The translations under genes were made by a program, and so were the position numbers. A stretch of DNA of 64,000 bases, taken from the NCBI RefSeq assembly GCF_001420995.1, contig NZ_CP012184.1, positions 5,254,501-5,318,500 of the forward strand, given 5' to 3'. Below the pieces are notes generated by a model. It was not told the origin of the DNA and made no database searches. It worked only from the letters and a program-made list of their open reading frames with translations. The stretch comes from Pseudonocardia sp. EC080619-01 (lineage in GTDB: Bacteria; Actinomycetota; Actinomycetes; Mycobacteriales; Pseudonocardiaceae). Shown here in pieces: positions 48,836 to 56,954 of the stretch. How positions within the stretch are numbered: position 1 is the first letter of the stretch; each line of letters starts with the position of its first letter.

Positions 48836-49810
48836 TCAGGACGGCAGGAGCAGCAGCTTCCCGGTCGTGCGCCGCGCCTGGAGGTCCTCGTGTGCGGTCC
48901 GGGCCTGTTCCAGCGGGTAGGTGTGCCCGATCCGGACGTCGAGCCGGCCGGCCGCGACCTCGCCGTAGACGGCGCCGGCCTTCGCCCGCAGCGACTCGGT
49001 GGTGTCGACGAAGTCGAACAGCTTGGGCCGGGTCAGGAAGACCGATCCCGCTGCGTTGAGCCGCTGCGGGTCGACCGGCGGGACCGGCCCGGACGCGGCA
49101 CCGAACAGCACCAGCATCCCGCGCTTGCGCAGCGACGCGAGGCTCGCGTCGAAGGTGGTCCTCCCGACGCTGTCGAACGCGGCGTGCACCCCCTCGCCGC
49201 CGGTCAGCTCGCGCACGGCGGCCGCGAGGTCGTCCACCCGGGTGTAGTCGATCACCTCGGCCGCACCGGCGGCGCGGGCGAGCGCCGCCTTCTCCTCGCT
49301 GGAGGTCGTCGCGATCACCCGGGCGCCCCTGGCGGTCGCCAGCTGGGTGAGGAGGAGCCCGACCCCGCCGGCCGCGGCGTGCACCAGCACGGTCTCACCA
49401 CCCGCGAGCGGGAAGGTGTCGTTCACCAGGAAGTGCGCCGTCATCCCCTGCAGCAGCGCGCCGACGGCCACGTCGTCGGCGACGCCGTCGGGCACGGGCA
49501 CGGCCTGGTCCCACGGCACGACGACCTGCTCGGCGTAGCTGCCCAGCGTCGCGGCCCACGCGATCCGGTCCCCGACGGCGACGCCGTCGACGCCCTCGCC
49601 GAGCGCGACGACCCGTCCGGCGCCCTCCAGCCCCGGGACGTAGGGCGTCTCCATGGGGTAGATGCCCTCGCGCTGATAGGTGTCGATGTAGTTCACGCCG
49701 GCTGCGGCGACCCCGACGAGCACCTCACCGGCACCCGGGGCCGGGGTGTCGATCTCGGCGACCTCCAGCACATCGGGCCCGCCGGCCTTCGTCACCCGTA
49801 CCGCACGCAT
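48836..49810 (-). CDS. Quinone oxidoreductase, zeta-crystallin type
   Basis: A 324-residue NADPH-dependent quinone reductase of the zinc-free MDR family. It has MRAVRVTKAGGPDVLEVAEI, AGVNYIDTYQREGIYP and PYVPGLEGAGRVVALGEGVD. The nucleotide loop HAAAGGVGLLLTQLA is near residue 150, with the AFDSVGRTTFD stretch later. The ATG at 49810 with GAGGAGGACAC upstream is clear. In M. tuberculosis a qor gene occupies the equivalent place near ctaB. Confidence 0.93.
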   Translation of the reverse strand: MRAVRVTKAGGPDVLEVAEIDTPAPGAGEVLVGVAAAGVNYIDTYQREGIYPMETPYVPGLEGAGRVVALGEGVDGVAVGDRIAWAATLGSYAEQVVVPWDQAVPVPDGVADDVAVGALLQGMTAHFLVNDTFPLAGGETVLVHAAAGGVGLLLTQLATARGARVIATTSSEEKAALARAAGAAEVIDYTRVDDLAAAVRELTGGEGVHAAFDSVGRTTFDASLASLRKRGMLVLFGAASGPVPPVDPQRLNAAGSVFLTRPKLFDFVDTTESLRAKAGAVYGEVAAGRLDVRIGHTYPLEQARTAHEDLQARRTTGKLLLLPS

Positions 49811-49853
49811 GTGTCCTCCTCGATCGACTCCGGTGCCGTGGGCGATCATGCCC

Positions 49854-50708
49854 TCACGCGTCGCGGCGCAGCATCCGGACCACCAGTGTGGCCGCTCCGG
49901 CCGCGAGATATCCCACGGCCACCAGCGAGCTGCGGCCGAGCTGCGACCAGGGCAGCGGGTCACGCAGGACGTCCGTGGCGGCGCCCCAGCCGGTCGTGAT
50001 CAGCCACGGGCGGAGGGGCTCCAGCGCCGGGATCGCACCCAGCACGCCGAAGAGGATCAGGCCGCCCAGCACCGAGGACAGCACGACGAGCGGGTGCTCG
50101 GTGAACGACGAGACCGCCAGCGCGACGGCGCCGACCGCGGCCAGCTGCACCAGCGTCCATCCGGCGGCGACGCCGACCCGGAACAGGGCGTCCGGCAGGG
50201 TCAGGACGGAGCCGGACAGGGTGAGCAGCGCGCCGCCGTCGCCGGTGCCGGCGAGCACCACCGGCGGGCCGATCATCGCCCACCCGGCGACCAGCCCGGT
50301 GACGGTCACCAGCGTGACCGCGACGGCGGCCACCACGAGCACCCCGAACGCCTTCATCGCGACCAGCCGCAGCCGCCCGACCGGGGCGAGCAGCAGCCCG
50401 CGCAGGGTGCCGTGCTGGCCCTCCCCGGCGATCGCGTCCGCGGCGGCCACGGCGACGACGAGCGGCAGGAGGAGCGCCAGGAGCAGCGAGAGCGCGGCGA
50501 CCGGGAGGGTCAGGCCGTTGCCGACGACCTCGCCGACCAGGCCACGTCGGGGCCCGTCGGCGAGCACGATCCCCAGCCCCATCAGCACCGGGACGGCGGC
50601 CAGGAGCAGGAACATGATCCAGGTGCGCGGGCGGCGCAACACCCAGCGGAGCTCGGCGCCGAGCAGGCGTCGCCAGGAGACCGGGCGGGCGTCGGCGGTG
50701 ACGGTCAC
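49854..50708 (-). CDS. ABC transporter permease
   Basis: A 284-residue ABC-2-type permease with six hydrophobic segments, the first near residues 29-48 (WIMFLLLAAVPVLMGLGIVL). An EGQHGTLRGLLLAPVGRLRL motif typical of these exporters follows helix 2. Its GTG overlaps the stop of the ATP-binding gene by 4 bases, so the two form one exporter. The cargo is unknown. Confidence 0.9.
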   Translation of the reverse strand: MTVTADARPVSWRRLLGAELRWVLRRPRTWIMFLLLAAVPVLMGLGIVLADGPRRGLVGEVVGNGLTLPVAALSLLLALLLPLVVAVAAADAIAGEGQHGTLRGLLLAPVGRLRLVAMKAFGVLVVAAVAVTLVTVTGLVAGWAMIGPPVVLAGTGDGGALLTLSGSVLTLPDALFRVGVAAGWTLVQLAAVGAVALAVSSFTEHPLVVLSSVLGGLILFGVLGAIPALEPLRPWLITTGWGAATDVLRDPLPWSQLGRSSLVAVGYLAAGAATLVVRMLRRDA

Positions 50709-51661
50709 TCGGTGATCCTCGTGAACAGGGTCTCCAGGTCCGGGCGCTGCCGGCGGAGTCCGTGCACCGGCACCCCGGCGCGGACGAGCGCGGCGAACAG
50801 CACGGCGCCGTCCGGTCCGTCCTCGGCCAGCACCCCGGCGCCGTCGGCGTGGGCGGTGGCGCCGGCGTCGCGCAGCGCCCGCAGCGCGCCCGGGACGTCG
50901 GCGGTGGCGATCTCCCAGCCCCCGGCGACGGCGTCGAGCAGGCGGCCGAGCTCGCCGGACGCGAGCAGCGTGCCCTGCTTGAGCACGGCGACGTGCGTGC
51001 ACACCGCCTCCACCTCCGAGAGCAGGTGCGACGACAGCAGCACCGTGGCGCCGGAGGCCCGCAGCTCCGCGACGACGGTGCGGATCTCCCGGGTGCCGGC
51101 CGGGTCCAGGCCGTTGGTGGGCTCGTCCAGCACGACGAGGCGCCGCGGCACGAGCAGCGCCGCGGCGAGGCCCAGCCGCTGCTTCATACCCAGCGAGTAG
51201 CCGCGGAACCGGCGGTCCGCCGCTCCCGCGAGCCCGACCCGCTCCAGCGCGGCGTCGGCGGCCGGCCGGACCTCGCGGTCGGACAGCCGGGGCTCGGTGG
51301 CGGCGACCCGCCGCAGGTTCTCCCGGCCGGACAGGAACGGGTGGAAGCCGGGGCCCTCGACGAGCGCGCCGACGTCCGGGAGAGCGGCGGCCAGGCCGCC
51401 CGGGACGGGGTGGCCGAGCAGCTCTACGGTGCCCGAGGTCGGCCGGGTCAGCCCGAGCAGCATGCGGATCAGGGTCGTCTTCCCCGACCCGTTGGGGCCG
51501 AGCATGCCGAACACCGAACCGGCCGGGACGTCGAGATCGACGCCGTCGACCGCGGTGACGGAGCCGAAGACCTTCCGCAGCTCCCGTACCCGCGCGGCGG
51601 GTGGCGCGGGCCGGAGCCCGGTGTCCGTGCCCGTGGTGGTGCCGAGTCCGGATCCGCTCAC
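50705..51661 (-). CDS. ABC transporter ATP-binding protein
   Basis: A 318-residue ATPase of an ABC-2 exporter, with Walker A GPNGSGKT at 55-62, a signature-like YSLGMKQRLGLA (LSGGQ replaced by SLGMK, common in this subgroup), Walker B LVVLDEPTNGLDP and the H-loop SSHLL. The C-terminal extension after residue 230 is typical of this subgroup. It overlaps the upstream lipoprotein-carrier-like gene and the downstream permease at both ends. Confidence 0.93.
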   Translation of the reverse strand: MSGSGLGTTTGTDTGLRPAPPAARVRELRKVFGSVTAVDGVDLDVPAGSVFGMLGPNGSGKTTLIRMLLGLTRPTSGTVELLGHPVPGGLAAALPDVGALVEGPGFHPFLSGRENLRRVAATEPRLSDREVRPAADAALERVGLAGAADRRFRGYSLGMKQRLGLAAALLVPRRLVVLDEPTNGLDPAGTREIRTVVAELRASGATVLLSSHLLSEVEAVCTHVAVLKQGTLLASGELGRLLDAVAGGWEIATADVPGALRALRDAGATAHADGAGVLAEDGPDGAVLFAALVRAGVPVHGLRRQRPDLETLFTRITE

Positions 51662-52704
51662 CGGGCGAGAGCCGCGCCGAGCACGTCGGTGCCGACCGCA
51701 CCGGCGGCGAACCGGCCGTCGTCGGTGAGGATCGCCGAGCCCGCGGTCGTGGTGATCTCGCGGCCGCTGCCCCAGGCACCGGAGACGGGTGTGCCGAGGG
51801 CAGACAGGTCGGGCCGGTCCGGCTGCCCGCCCGTGCCGTCCGGGGCACGTTGCGGGACGGTGCCGACGACGACCGTGTCCCAGCCCTCACCGACCGCCCG
51901 GGGCCGCTCGGCCCCGGTGGGCGGGCCACCCCGGCCGCGCTCGTGGGCGGGCGCGTTCTCCACGGTGGCACCCGGTGGCGGGGTGAAGGTGAACAGCGAC
52001 GGGTCCTGCGGGCCGACGGTGAGGTCGTCGAACCCGATCTGCAGGACGGGCTCCGCGCCGGCCCCGAGGACGGTCAGCTCGAGCGGCATCCGGGTCTCGG
52101 CGTCGACGGCTGCGCGGACCTCGCGCAGCACCGTGCGCTCGCCGGCCGCGGGGGTCAGCACGAGGGTGTACGCCGGACGTCCCGCGACCTCGGTGGTGCC
52201 GTCGACGGCGACCGTGCTCGTGCCGCGCAGCGCGCCGACGATCTCCGTCGCGGCGGCCTGCGGGTCGCGGTCGGGCCGGTCCGGGCCGTCGCCGGTCCGG
52301 GCGGGGATGCGGGTGGCGGTCCGGTCGGCGGAGTCGTAGGCCCAGGTGCCCTCACCGTCACGGACGTAGGTGCGCTCGCCGTCCGGACGGGGGAGTGCGA
52401 GGCGGCCGTGGCCCGCACCGTCGGACCAGACACGCGCGGTGGAGGTGCCGTCGGCGAGCGTGTCCTCGGCGACGCCCGGGACCGACGGCAGCCCCAGCCG
52501 GTTGTCGACGGCGACGGTGCCGGCCAGCGCGACGGGCTTCGCCGACAGCACCGAGGCCACCAGCTCCTCCGGGCTCACCGGCGGCAGCTCGGGGGCGGCC
52601 GACGCGGCCCGTGCGGTGACGAGGCCGGCGGTGAGGGCGGCGGCCAGCGCGGCCGCGAGCGCCGCGGCGACACCACCGCGCCGTAGCCGGGATCCGGAGG
52701 TCAT
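51658..52704 (-). CDS. Secreted LolA/RseB-like protein
   Basis: A 348-residue exported protein: residues 1-36 are an Ala-rich signal peptide (RRGGVAAALAAALAAALTAG, cut near ASAAP). The rest resembles the LolA/RseB fold that binds lipids in a concave beta-sheet: LAGTVAVDNRLGLP, the WAYDSADRTATRIPA strand, TLVLTPAAGERTVLREVRAAVDAETRMPLELTV and LFTFTPPPGATVE. Coupled by 4-base overlaps to the ABC ATPase and permease, it may be the extracytoplasmic partner of that exporter; this is inference from the operon. Confidence 0.8.
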   Translation of the reverse strand: MTSGSRLRRGGVAAALAAALAAALTAGLVTARAASAAPELPPVSPEELVASVLSAKPVALAGTVAVDNRLGLPSVPGVAEDTLADGTSTARVWSDGAGHGRLALPRPDGERTYVRDGEGTWAYDSADRTATRIPARTGDGPDRPDRDPQAAATEIVGALRGTSTVAVDGTTEVAGRPAYTLVLTPAAGERTVLREVRAAVDAETRMPLELTVLGAGAEPVLQIGFDDLTVGPQDPSLFTFTPPPGATVENAPAHERGRGGPPTGAERPRAVGEGWDTVVVGTVPQRAPDGTGGQPDRPDLSALGTPVSGAWGSGREITTTAGSAILTDDGRFAAGAVGTDVLGAALAR

Positions 52705-52751
52705 GGCACCAGAGTGCCGTACTACAGGCGTCCCGTGCAGATCCGTCCGGC

Positions 52752-52886
52752 CGTTCCCGGCTCAGCCCCGGTCGGCGCCGTTCCCGGCTCAGCCCTGGTC
52801 GGCGCCGTTCCCGGCTCAGCCCTGGTCGGCGCCGCTGCCGGCTCAGGCGCGGTCGGCGCCGCTGCCCGCGAGCGGGCGGTCCGCGC
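52752..52886 (-). repeat. Five tandem 27-bp units across the ctaA stop codon
   Basis: Units start at 52752, 52779, 52806, 52833 and 52860, exactly 27 bases apart; the first three are nearly identical and the last two diverged. The fourth contains the ctaA stop codon, so the C-terminal residues repeat (GSGADRP, GSGADRA) and three further copies lie after the stop. Confidence 0.85.
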
Positions 52887-53832
52887 CGGACCCGGGCAGG
52901 TTCGCGGCCGGTCCGGGGACCGCGGCGTCGGGCCGGGTGGCCGTACCCGCCCACACCGCGGCGGCGGCGGCCGTGACGAGCCCCGCCCCGAGCACGTGCA
53001 GCGACACGAGCAGCTCCGGCACACCCAGCGCGTACTGCACGCCCCCGAGCGCGCCCTGGGCGAGCACGACGAGCACCAGCATCCGGAACCGCCGGACCAG
53101 GACCTGGGACGCCCCGGTGGCGTGCAACAGGAAGCCGAGGCCCACGAGCGTGCCGAGGTAGCCGAACAGCAGGTCGGCGTGCAGCTGTGCGAGGAACGGG
53201 ATGTCGACGTCGAGGCGCGGGGTGTCCGGGTCGCCGCCGTGCGGGCCCGCCGCGGTGACCAGCGTCCCGGCGACCAGCAGCGCGCCGAGCACGGCCGTCG
53301 AGACCGCGACCAGGCCCCGCCCGGCCGCCGGGACGGTGCGGGTGACGGGACCGTCGGCCTCGGTCGCCGCCGACACCAGCAGCACCGCGAACCACACCAG
53401 CACCATGGACGCCAGGAAGTGCAGCATCACCGTCCACCAGGCCAGCCCGGCGAGCACCGTGATGCCGCCGATGACGGCCTGCGCCACGACGCCGAGCGGC
53501 ATCGCCAGCGCGAGCCCCCGGAGCCGCCGGCGGCGGGGACGGGTGAAGTAGGCGCCGAGGAGCGCTGCCCCGGCGGTGAGGACGACGAGCACACCGAGCA
53601 GCCGGTTCCCGAACTCGATCCACATGTGCAGCGGCGCGATCTCGGCGTGCGAGACCGGGACCATGCTGCCGGGCTCGCACTGCGGCCAGGTCGAGCAGCC
53701 CAGGCCGGAACCGGTCACCCGCACCACCGACCCGGTCACGCCGATCCCGATCTGGGCGACCAGGTTCGCGATCGCCAGGCGGCGCATCAGCACCGGCGGG
53801 GTGGACGGCACGCGGGCGAGGAGGCGGGACAC
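52843..53832 (-). CDS. ctaA: Heme A synthase (CtaA/Cox15)
   Basis: Converts heme O to heme A for cytochrome c oxidase in the cytoplasmic membrane. The 329-residue protein has about eight helices, the conserved early loop GSGLGCSTWPQCEPG with a cysteine pair, the heme-binding HMWIEFGNRLLGVLVVL and later His residues in AQLHADLLFGYLG and SLHVLGAG. The Gly/Ala/Asp-rich C-terminal tail is repeat-derived. The GTG is preceded by TACCAT 7 bases upstream and no ribosome binding site; an ATG 15 codons later is an alternative start. Confidence 0.94.
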   Translation of the reverse strand: MSRLLARVPSTPPVLMRRLAIANLVAQIGIGVTGSVVRVTGSGLGCSTWPQCEPGSMVPVSHAEIAPLHMWIEFGNRLLGVLVVLTAGAALLGAYFTRPRRRRLRGLALAMPLGVVAQAVIGGITVLAGLAWWTVMLHFLASMVLVWFAVLLVSAATEADGPVTRTVPAAGRGLVAVSTAVLGALLVAGTLVTAAGPHGGDPDTPRLDVDIPFLAQLHADLLFGYLGTLVGLGFLLHATGASQVLVRRFRMLVLVVLAQGALGGVQYALGVPELLVSLHVLGAGLVTAAAAAVWAGTATRPDAAVPGPAANLPGSGADRPLAGSGADRA

Positions 53833-53839
53833 ACTACGA

Positions 53840-53845
53840 ATGGTA
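53840..53845 (-). promoter_or_regulatory. -10 box of ctaA, predicting a leaderless mRNA
   Basis: On the minus strand TACCAT lies 7 bases before the GTG start at 53832. No Shine-Dalgarno sequence intervenes. Confidence 0.45.
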
Positions 53846-53856
53846 GAAGAACGGCC

Positions 53857-53941
53857 GCCCGGGCCCGGCCGGTGGTCACGGATCCGGAAGCGTCGCGGCC
53901 GTTTCCGGCCGGTTCCCTTCCCGATCCGTGATCAGCGGGGT
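53857..53941. repeat. 85-bp palindromic element, copy A
   Basis: This element matches copy B at 55175-55259 at 83 of 85 positions. It is an imperfect inverted repeat: about 17 bp of ggtcacggatccggaag pairs with cttcccgatccgtgatc, flanking a G+C-rich centre that can form its own stems. Its right end includes the stop codon of the DUF418 gene. It could act as that gene's terminator. Confidence 0.85.
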
Positions 53942-55089
53942 TCGGGGAGCGGGCGGCGGTGCACCAGGCGGTGGAGGAGGGCGTCGGCCGGGCCGGGGCG
54001 GCCGGCCCGCTCCAGGCGGTCGGCCAGCAGCACCGTCGCCGTCCAGACGAAGGCGGCGACCAGCAGCGCACCCGCCGCGCCGGCGGACGGGCCGAGCCCG
54101 ACGAGATCGGGCTGCAGGAGCAGTGCGACCAGCGCCGAGTTCAGCAGGTAGCAGGTCAGCGAGCGGCGCCCGGCCGACGCGACCGCGCGCACGATCCGCC
54201 CCGGTGCCGCCTCGACACGCAGCCCCCACAGGGCGAACAGCGCCGCGTACCCCGCTCCGCCCGCGACCCCGGTGAGGACCTGCAGCGCGAGGAGCAGGCC
54301 ACCCGTCACCGGCGGGACGGCGAGCACGCCGACGGCGGTCAGCGCCGCCGGTACGGCCCCGGCGACGGAGACGGCGACACCGCCGCCGGCGATCCGGCGC
54401 AGGAGTGGGCGGTGCGCTCCCGGGTCGTCGAGCAGACCGGCCCGTCCGGCGAGGTAGCCGAGTACGACCAGCAGGAACAGGGGGTAGCCGAGCGCGACGA
54501 CCAGGGGTGACGCCGGGAGCGACCACAGCCGGACCACCCAGTCCTCCGGGGAGGCGTACCCCGGTACCGCCTGCATCTCCGATCCGCCGAGGCGCAGCCC
54601 GATCATGAAGATCGGGACGGTGACCAGGGACAGCGCGCCGAACCAGCCCGCGGCGCGGACGATCGAGCGGGTGGGCCGCAGCAGGAGCCATCCGGTCAGC
54701 AGGGTCGCCAGGCCGTAGGACGCGAGGATCTCACCGGGGAACACGAGGAACGCGTGCACGGCGCCGAACAGCAGCAGCCAGCCGCCGCGGCGGCGCAGGA
54801 TCCGGCGGACGGAGACGTCGTCGGTGCCGCGGGCGCGGTGGCGGGCCACCGTCCAGGCCAGCCCGCCACCGAAGAGGATCGCGAACATCGGGAACGCGCG
54901 GTTGTCCAGGAACAGCGTCGTGAGGACGGCGGCGATCCGGTCCCGGAGCGGGTCGCCCGCGACGTCGGTGCCGAACGCGCTGCCGGCGTGGACCCCGGCG
55001 TACGCCATGGCGATGAGCAGGAGCATCGCCCCGCGGGCGAGGTCGGGGGCGAGCCGCCGGGTCGGCGGGGCGGGGTGCGCGACGGTCAC
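53932..55089 (-). CDS. DUF418-family integral membrane protein
   Basis: A 385-residue multi-span membrane protein with about ten hydrophobic segments. Landmarks of the DUF418/YeiB family are the N-terminal RLAPDLARGAMLLLIAMAYA, FPMFAILFGGGLAW, GPCLLR-like RRILRRRGGWLLLFGAVHAF and the C-terminal SLTCYLLNSALVALLL. The family's role is unknown. The GTG at 55089 with ACGGAG upstream is preferred over an ATG at 55152. Near-identical palindromes stand at both ends of the gene. Confidence 0.88.
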   Translation of the reverse strand: MTVAHPAPPTRRLAPDLARGAMLLLIAMAYAGVHAGSAFGTDVAGDPLRDRIAAVLTTLFLDNRAFPMFAILFGGGLAWTVARHRARGTDDVSVRRILRRRGGWLLLFGAVHAFLVFPGEILASYGLATLLTGWLLLRPTRSIVRAAGWFGALSLVTVPIFMIGLRLGGSEMQAVPGYASPEDWVVRLWSLPASPLVVALGYPLFLLVVLGYLAGRAGLLDDPGAHRPLLRRIAGGGVAVSVAGAVPAALTAVGVLAVPPVTGGLLLALQVLTGVAGGAGYAALFALWGLRVEAAPGRIVRAVASAGRRSLTCYLLNSALVALLLQPDLVGLGPSAGAAGALLVAAFVWTATVLLADRLERAGRPGPADALLHRLVHRRPLPEPR

Positions 55090-55174
55090 GGGCGCTCCGT
55101 ACAGGAGGTGGCGGGCTGGCCCCGTCGAGCGTGGCAGCGCCCGATTCGTCATGCCTGTGCCAGAAGTCAGGATC

Positions 55175-55259
55175 GCCCGAGCCCGGCCGGTGGTCACGGA
55201 TCCGGAAGCGTCGCGGCCGTGTCCGGCCGGTTCCCTTCCCGATCCGTGATCAGCGGGGT
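55175..55259. repeat. 85-bp palindromic element, copy B
   Basis: Second copy of the element at 53857-53941, differing at two bases. It lies between the DUF418 start and the stop codon of the ABC permease (55267-55269), again just after the 3' end of a minus-strand gene. Confidence 0.85.
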
Positions 55260-55266
55260 GGTCGGG

Positions 55267-56046
55267 TCAGCGCCAGCGCACGGTGCGGGCCGCCACCAGC
55301 CCGGCCACGACGGCCCACCCGGCGAGGACGAGCAGCGGCCCGGCGGGCGGGAACTCACCCGCCCCGAGCGCGGCACGCAGCGCCTCGGCCAGTGCCCCGG
55401 ACGGCAGCCAGGCGGCCACCACCGACAGCGGCCCTGGCAGGTCCGCCACCGGTACCACGATCCCGCCGGCCAGCAGCAGTACGAACCACACGACGTTGGC
55501 GACGGCGAGCACGATCTCGGCCCGCAGCGTGCCGCCCACCAGGATCCCGAGCGCCCCGAATGCGGCCGCACCGAGGAGCACGGCCAGCACGACGCCGTCG
55601 AGCCGGGCGCCGGCCGGTGACCAGCCGAGCGCGAGGGCCAGGATCCCGAGCAGCACCACCTGGACGACGACGACCGCGGCGACCGCCGCCAGCCGGCCGC
55701 AGACCAGCAGCCAGCGCGGCAGCGCGGTCGCGGCGAGCCGGCGCAGCGCGCCGTAGCGCCGGTCGAAACCGAGCGCGATCGCCTGGCTGGTGAACGCCGA
55801 GCTCATCACGGCCAGCGCGAGCATCGACGCGAGGACCCAGTCCACCCGCGGCTCCGGCGCCGGGATCGCGGGCACCAGGGTCAGCGCGGCGAGCAGCGCG
55901 GCCGGGATGAGCAGGGTGAGCAGCACCTGCTCGGCGTTGCGCAGGGCGAGCCGGGTCTCCAGCCCGCCCTGGGCCCGCAGCATCGTCAGGGTGTTGCCGC
56001 GCCCCGGGTCGGGGGCGAAGGTGCCTGCGGGGAACCGTTCGGTCAC
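55267..56046 (-). CDS. ABC-2 type transporter permease
   Basis: A 259-residue permease with six predicted membrane helices (LLIPAALLAALTLVPA, VLASMLALAVMSSAFTSQAI, VVVVQVVLLGILALALG and later ones). It carries the FDRRYGALRRLAATALPRW segment characteristic of the ABC-2 family. The GTG overlaps the ATPase stop by 4 bases. The position between mptB and ctaA matches the exporter beside the M. tuberculosis mptB-sufR locus. The substrate is unknown. Confidence 0.92.
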   Translation of the reverse strand: MTERFPAGTFAPDPGRGNTLTMLRAQGGLETRLALRNAEQVLLTLLIPAALLAALTLVPAIPAPEPRVDWVLASMLALAVMSSAFTSQAIALGFDRRYGALRRLAATALPRWLLVCGRLAAVAAVVVVQVVLLGILALALGWSPAGARLDGVVLAVLLGAAAFGALGILVGGTLRAEIVLAVANVVWFVLLLAGGIVVPVADLPGPLSVVAAWLPSGALAEALRAALGAGEFPPAGPLLVLAGWAVVAGLVAARTVRWR

Positions 56047-56954
56047 GAGCGCAGCTCCCGTCCGGTCAGGTCGAGGAAGACGTCCTCGAGGCTGCGGCGC
56101 ACCACCTGGACGTCGTCGGCCATCACGCCCTGGTCGGCGCACCACGAGGTGATCGCGGCGAGCGCGCGGGGGTCGATCCGGCCGCGGACCCGGTACCGGC
56201 CGGGCGCGGTCTCGGTGGTCGCGTACCCGGCGGGCAGCCGGGCGTCGAGCCCCCGGGTGTACATCCCGGGCCGGGCCCGGAAACGCAGCTCGGTCTGGTC
56301 GCCCGCGGTGAGCTGGGCGGGGGAGCCGTGTGCGACGACGGTGCCCCGGTCGAGGATCACCACGTCGTCGGCGAGCTGCTCGGCCTCGTCCATCAGGTGT
56401 GTCGTGAGCAGGACGCCGACCCCGTCGCGGCGCAGCGCCCGCACCAGGTCCCACACGAGGTGCCGGGCCTGCGGGTCCAGCCCCGCGGTCGGCTCGTCGA
56501 GGAACACGAGTTCCGGGCGCCCGACGACGGCGCAGGCCAGCGCGAGCCGCTGCTGCTCGCCACCGGAGAGCCGCTTGAACGGGGTCGCGGCCCGCGGTCG
56601 CAGGCCGAGGACGTCGAGCAGGTAGTTCGCGTCGATCGGGTGTGCCGCGCAGGCCTCGACCAGGTGCAGCATCTCGCCGGTGCGCACGGCCGGATAGGCG
56701 CCGCCCCCCTGGGGCATCGCGCCCACCCGGGGGCGGACCGCGTCGTCGTCGGGCGCGTGGCCGAACACCGTGACCTGCCCGGCGGAGGGGCGCCGGAAAC
56801 CGGTGCACACCTCGACGGTGCTCGACTTCCCGGCACCGTTCGGGCCGAGCAGGGCGAGCACCTCCCCGCGGGCGAGATCGAGGTCGATCCCGGCCACCGC
56901 CGTCGTCGTGCCGTAGCGGACCACCAGCCCGCGGACCTCCAGCGCGGCGTTCAC
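56043..56954 (-). CDS. ABC transporter ATP-binding protein
   Basis: A 303-residue exporter ATPase, with Walker A GPNGAGKS at 37-44, signature LSGGEQQRLALA, Walker B LVFLDEPTAGLDP and the H-loop TTHLM. The long C-terminal segment after residue 215 is typical of ABC-2 ATPases (ends SLEDVFLDLTGRELRS). Its GTG overlaps the stop of the mannosyltransferase gene and its stop overlaps the permease, making a three-gene coupled unit. Confidence 0.94.
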   Translation of the reverse strand: MNAALEVRGLVVRYGTTTAVAGIDLDLARGEVLALLGPNGAGKSSTVEVCTGFRRPSAGQVTVFGHAPDDDAVRPRVGAMPQGGGAYPAVRTGEMLHLVEACAAHPIDANYLLDVLGLRPRAATPFKRLSGGEQQRLALACAVVGRPELVFLDEPTAGLDPQARHLVWDLVRALRRDGVGVLLTTHLMDEAEQLADDVVILDRGTVVAHGSPAQLTAGDQTELRFRARPGMYTRGLDARLPAGYATTETAPGRYRVRGRIDPRALAAITSWCADQGVMADDVQVVRRSLEDVFLDLTGRELRS

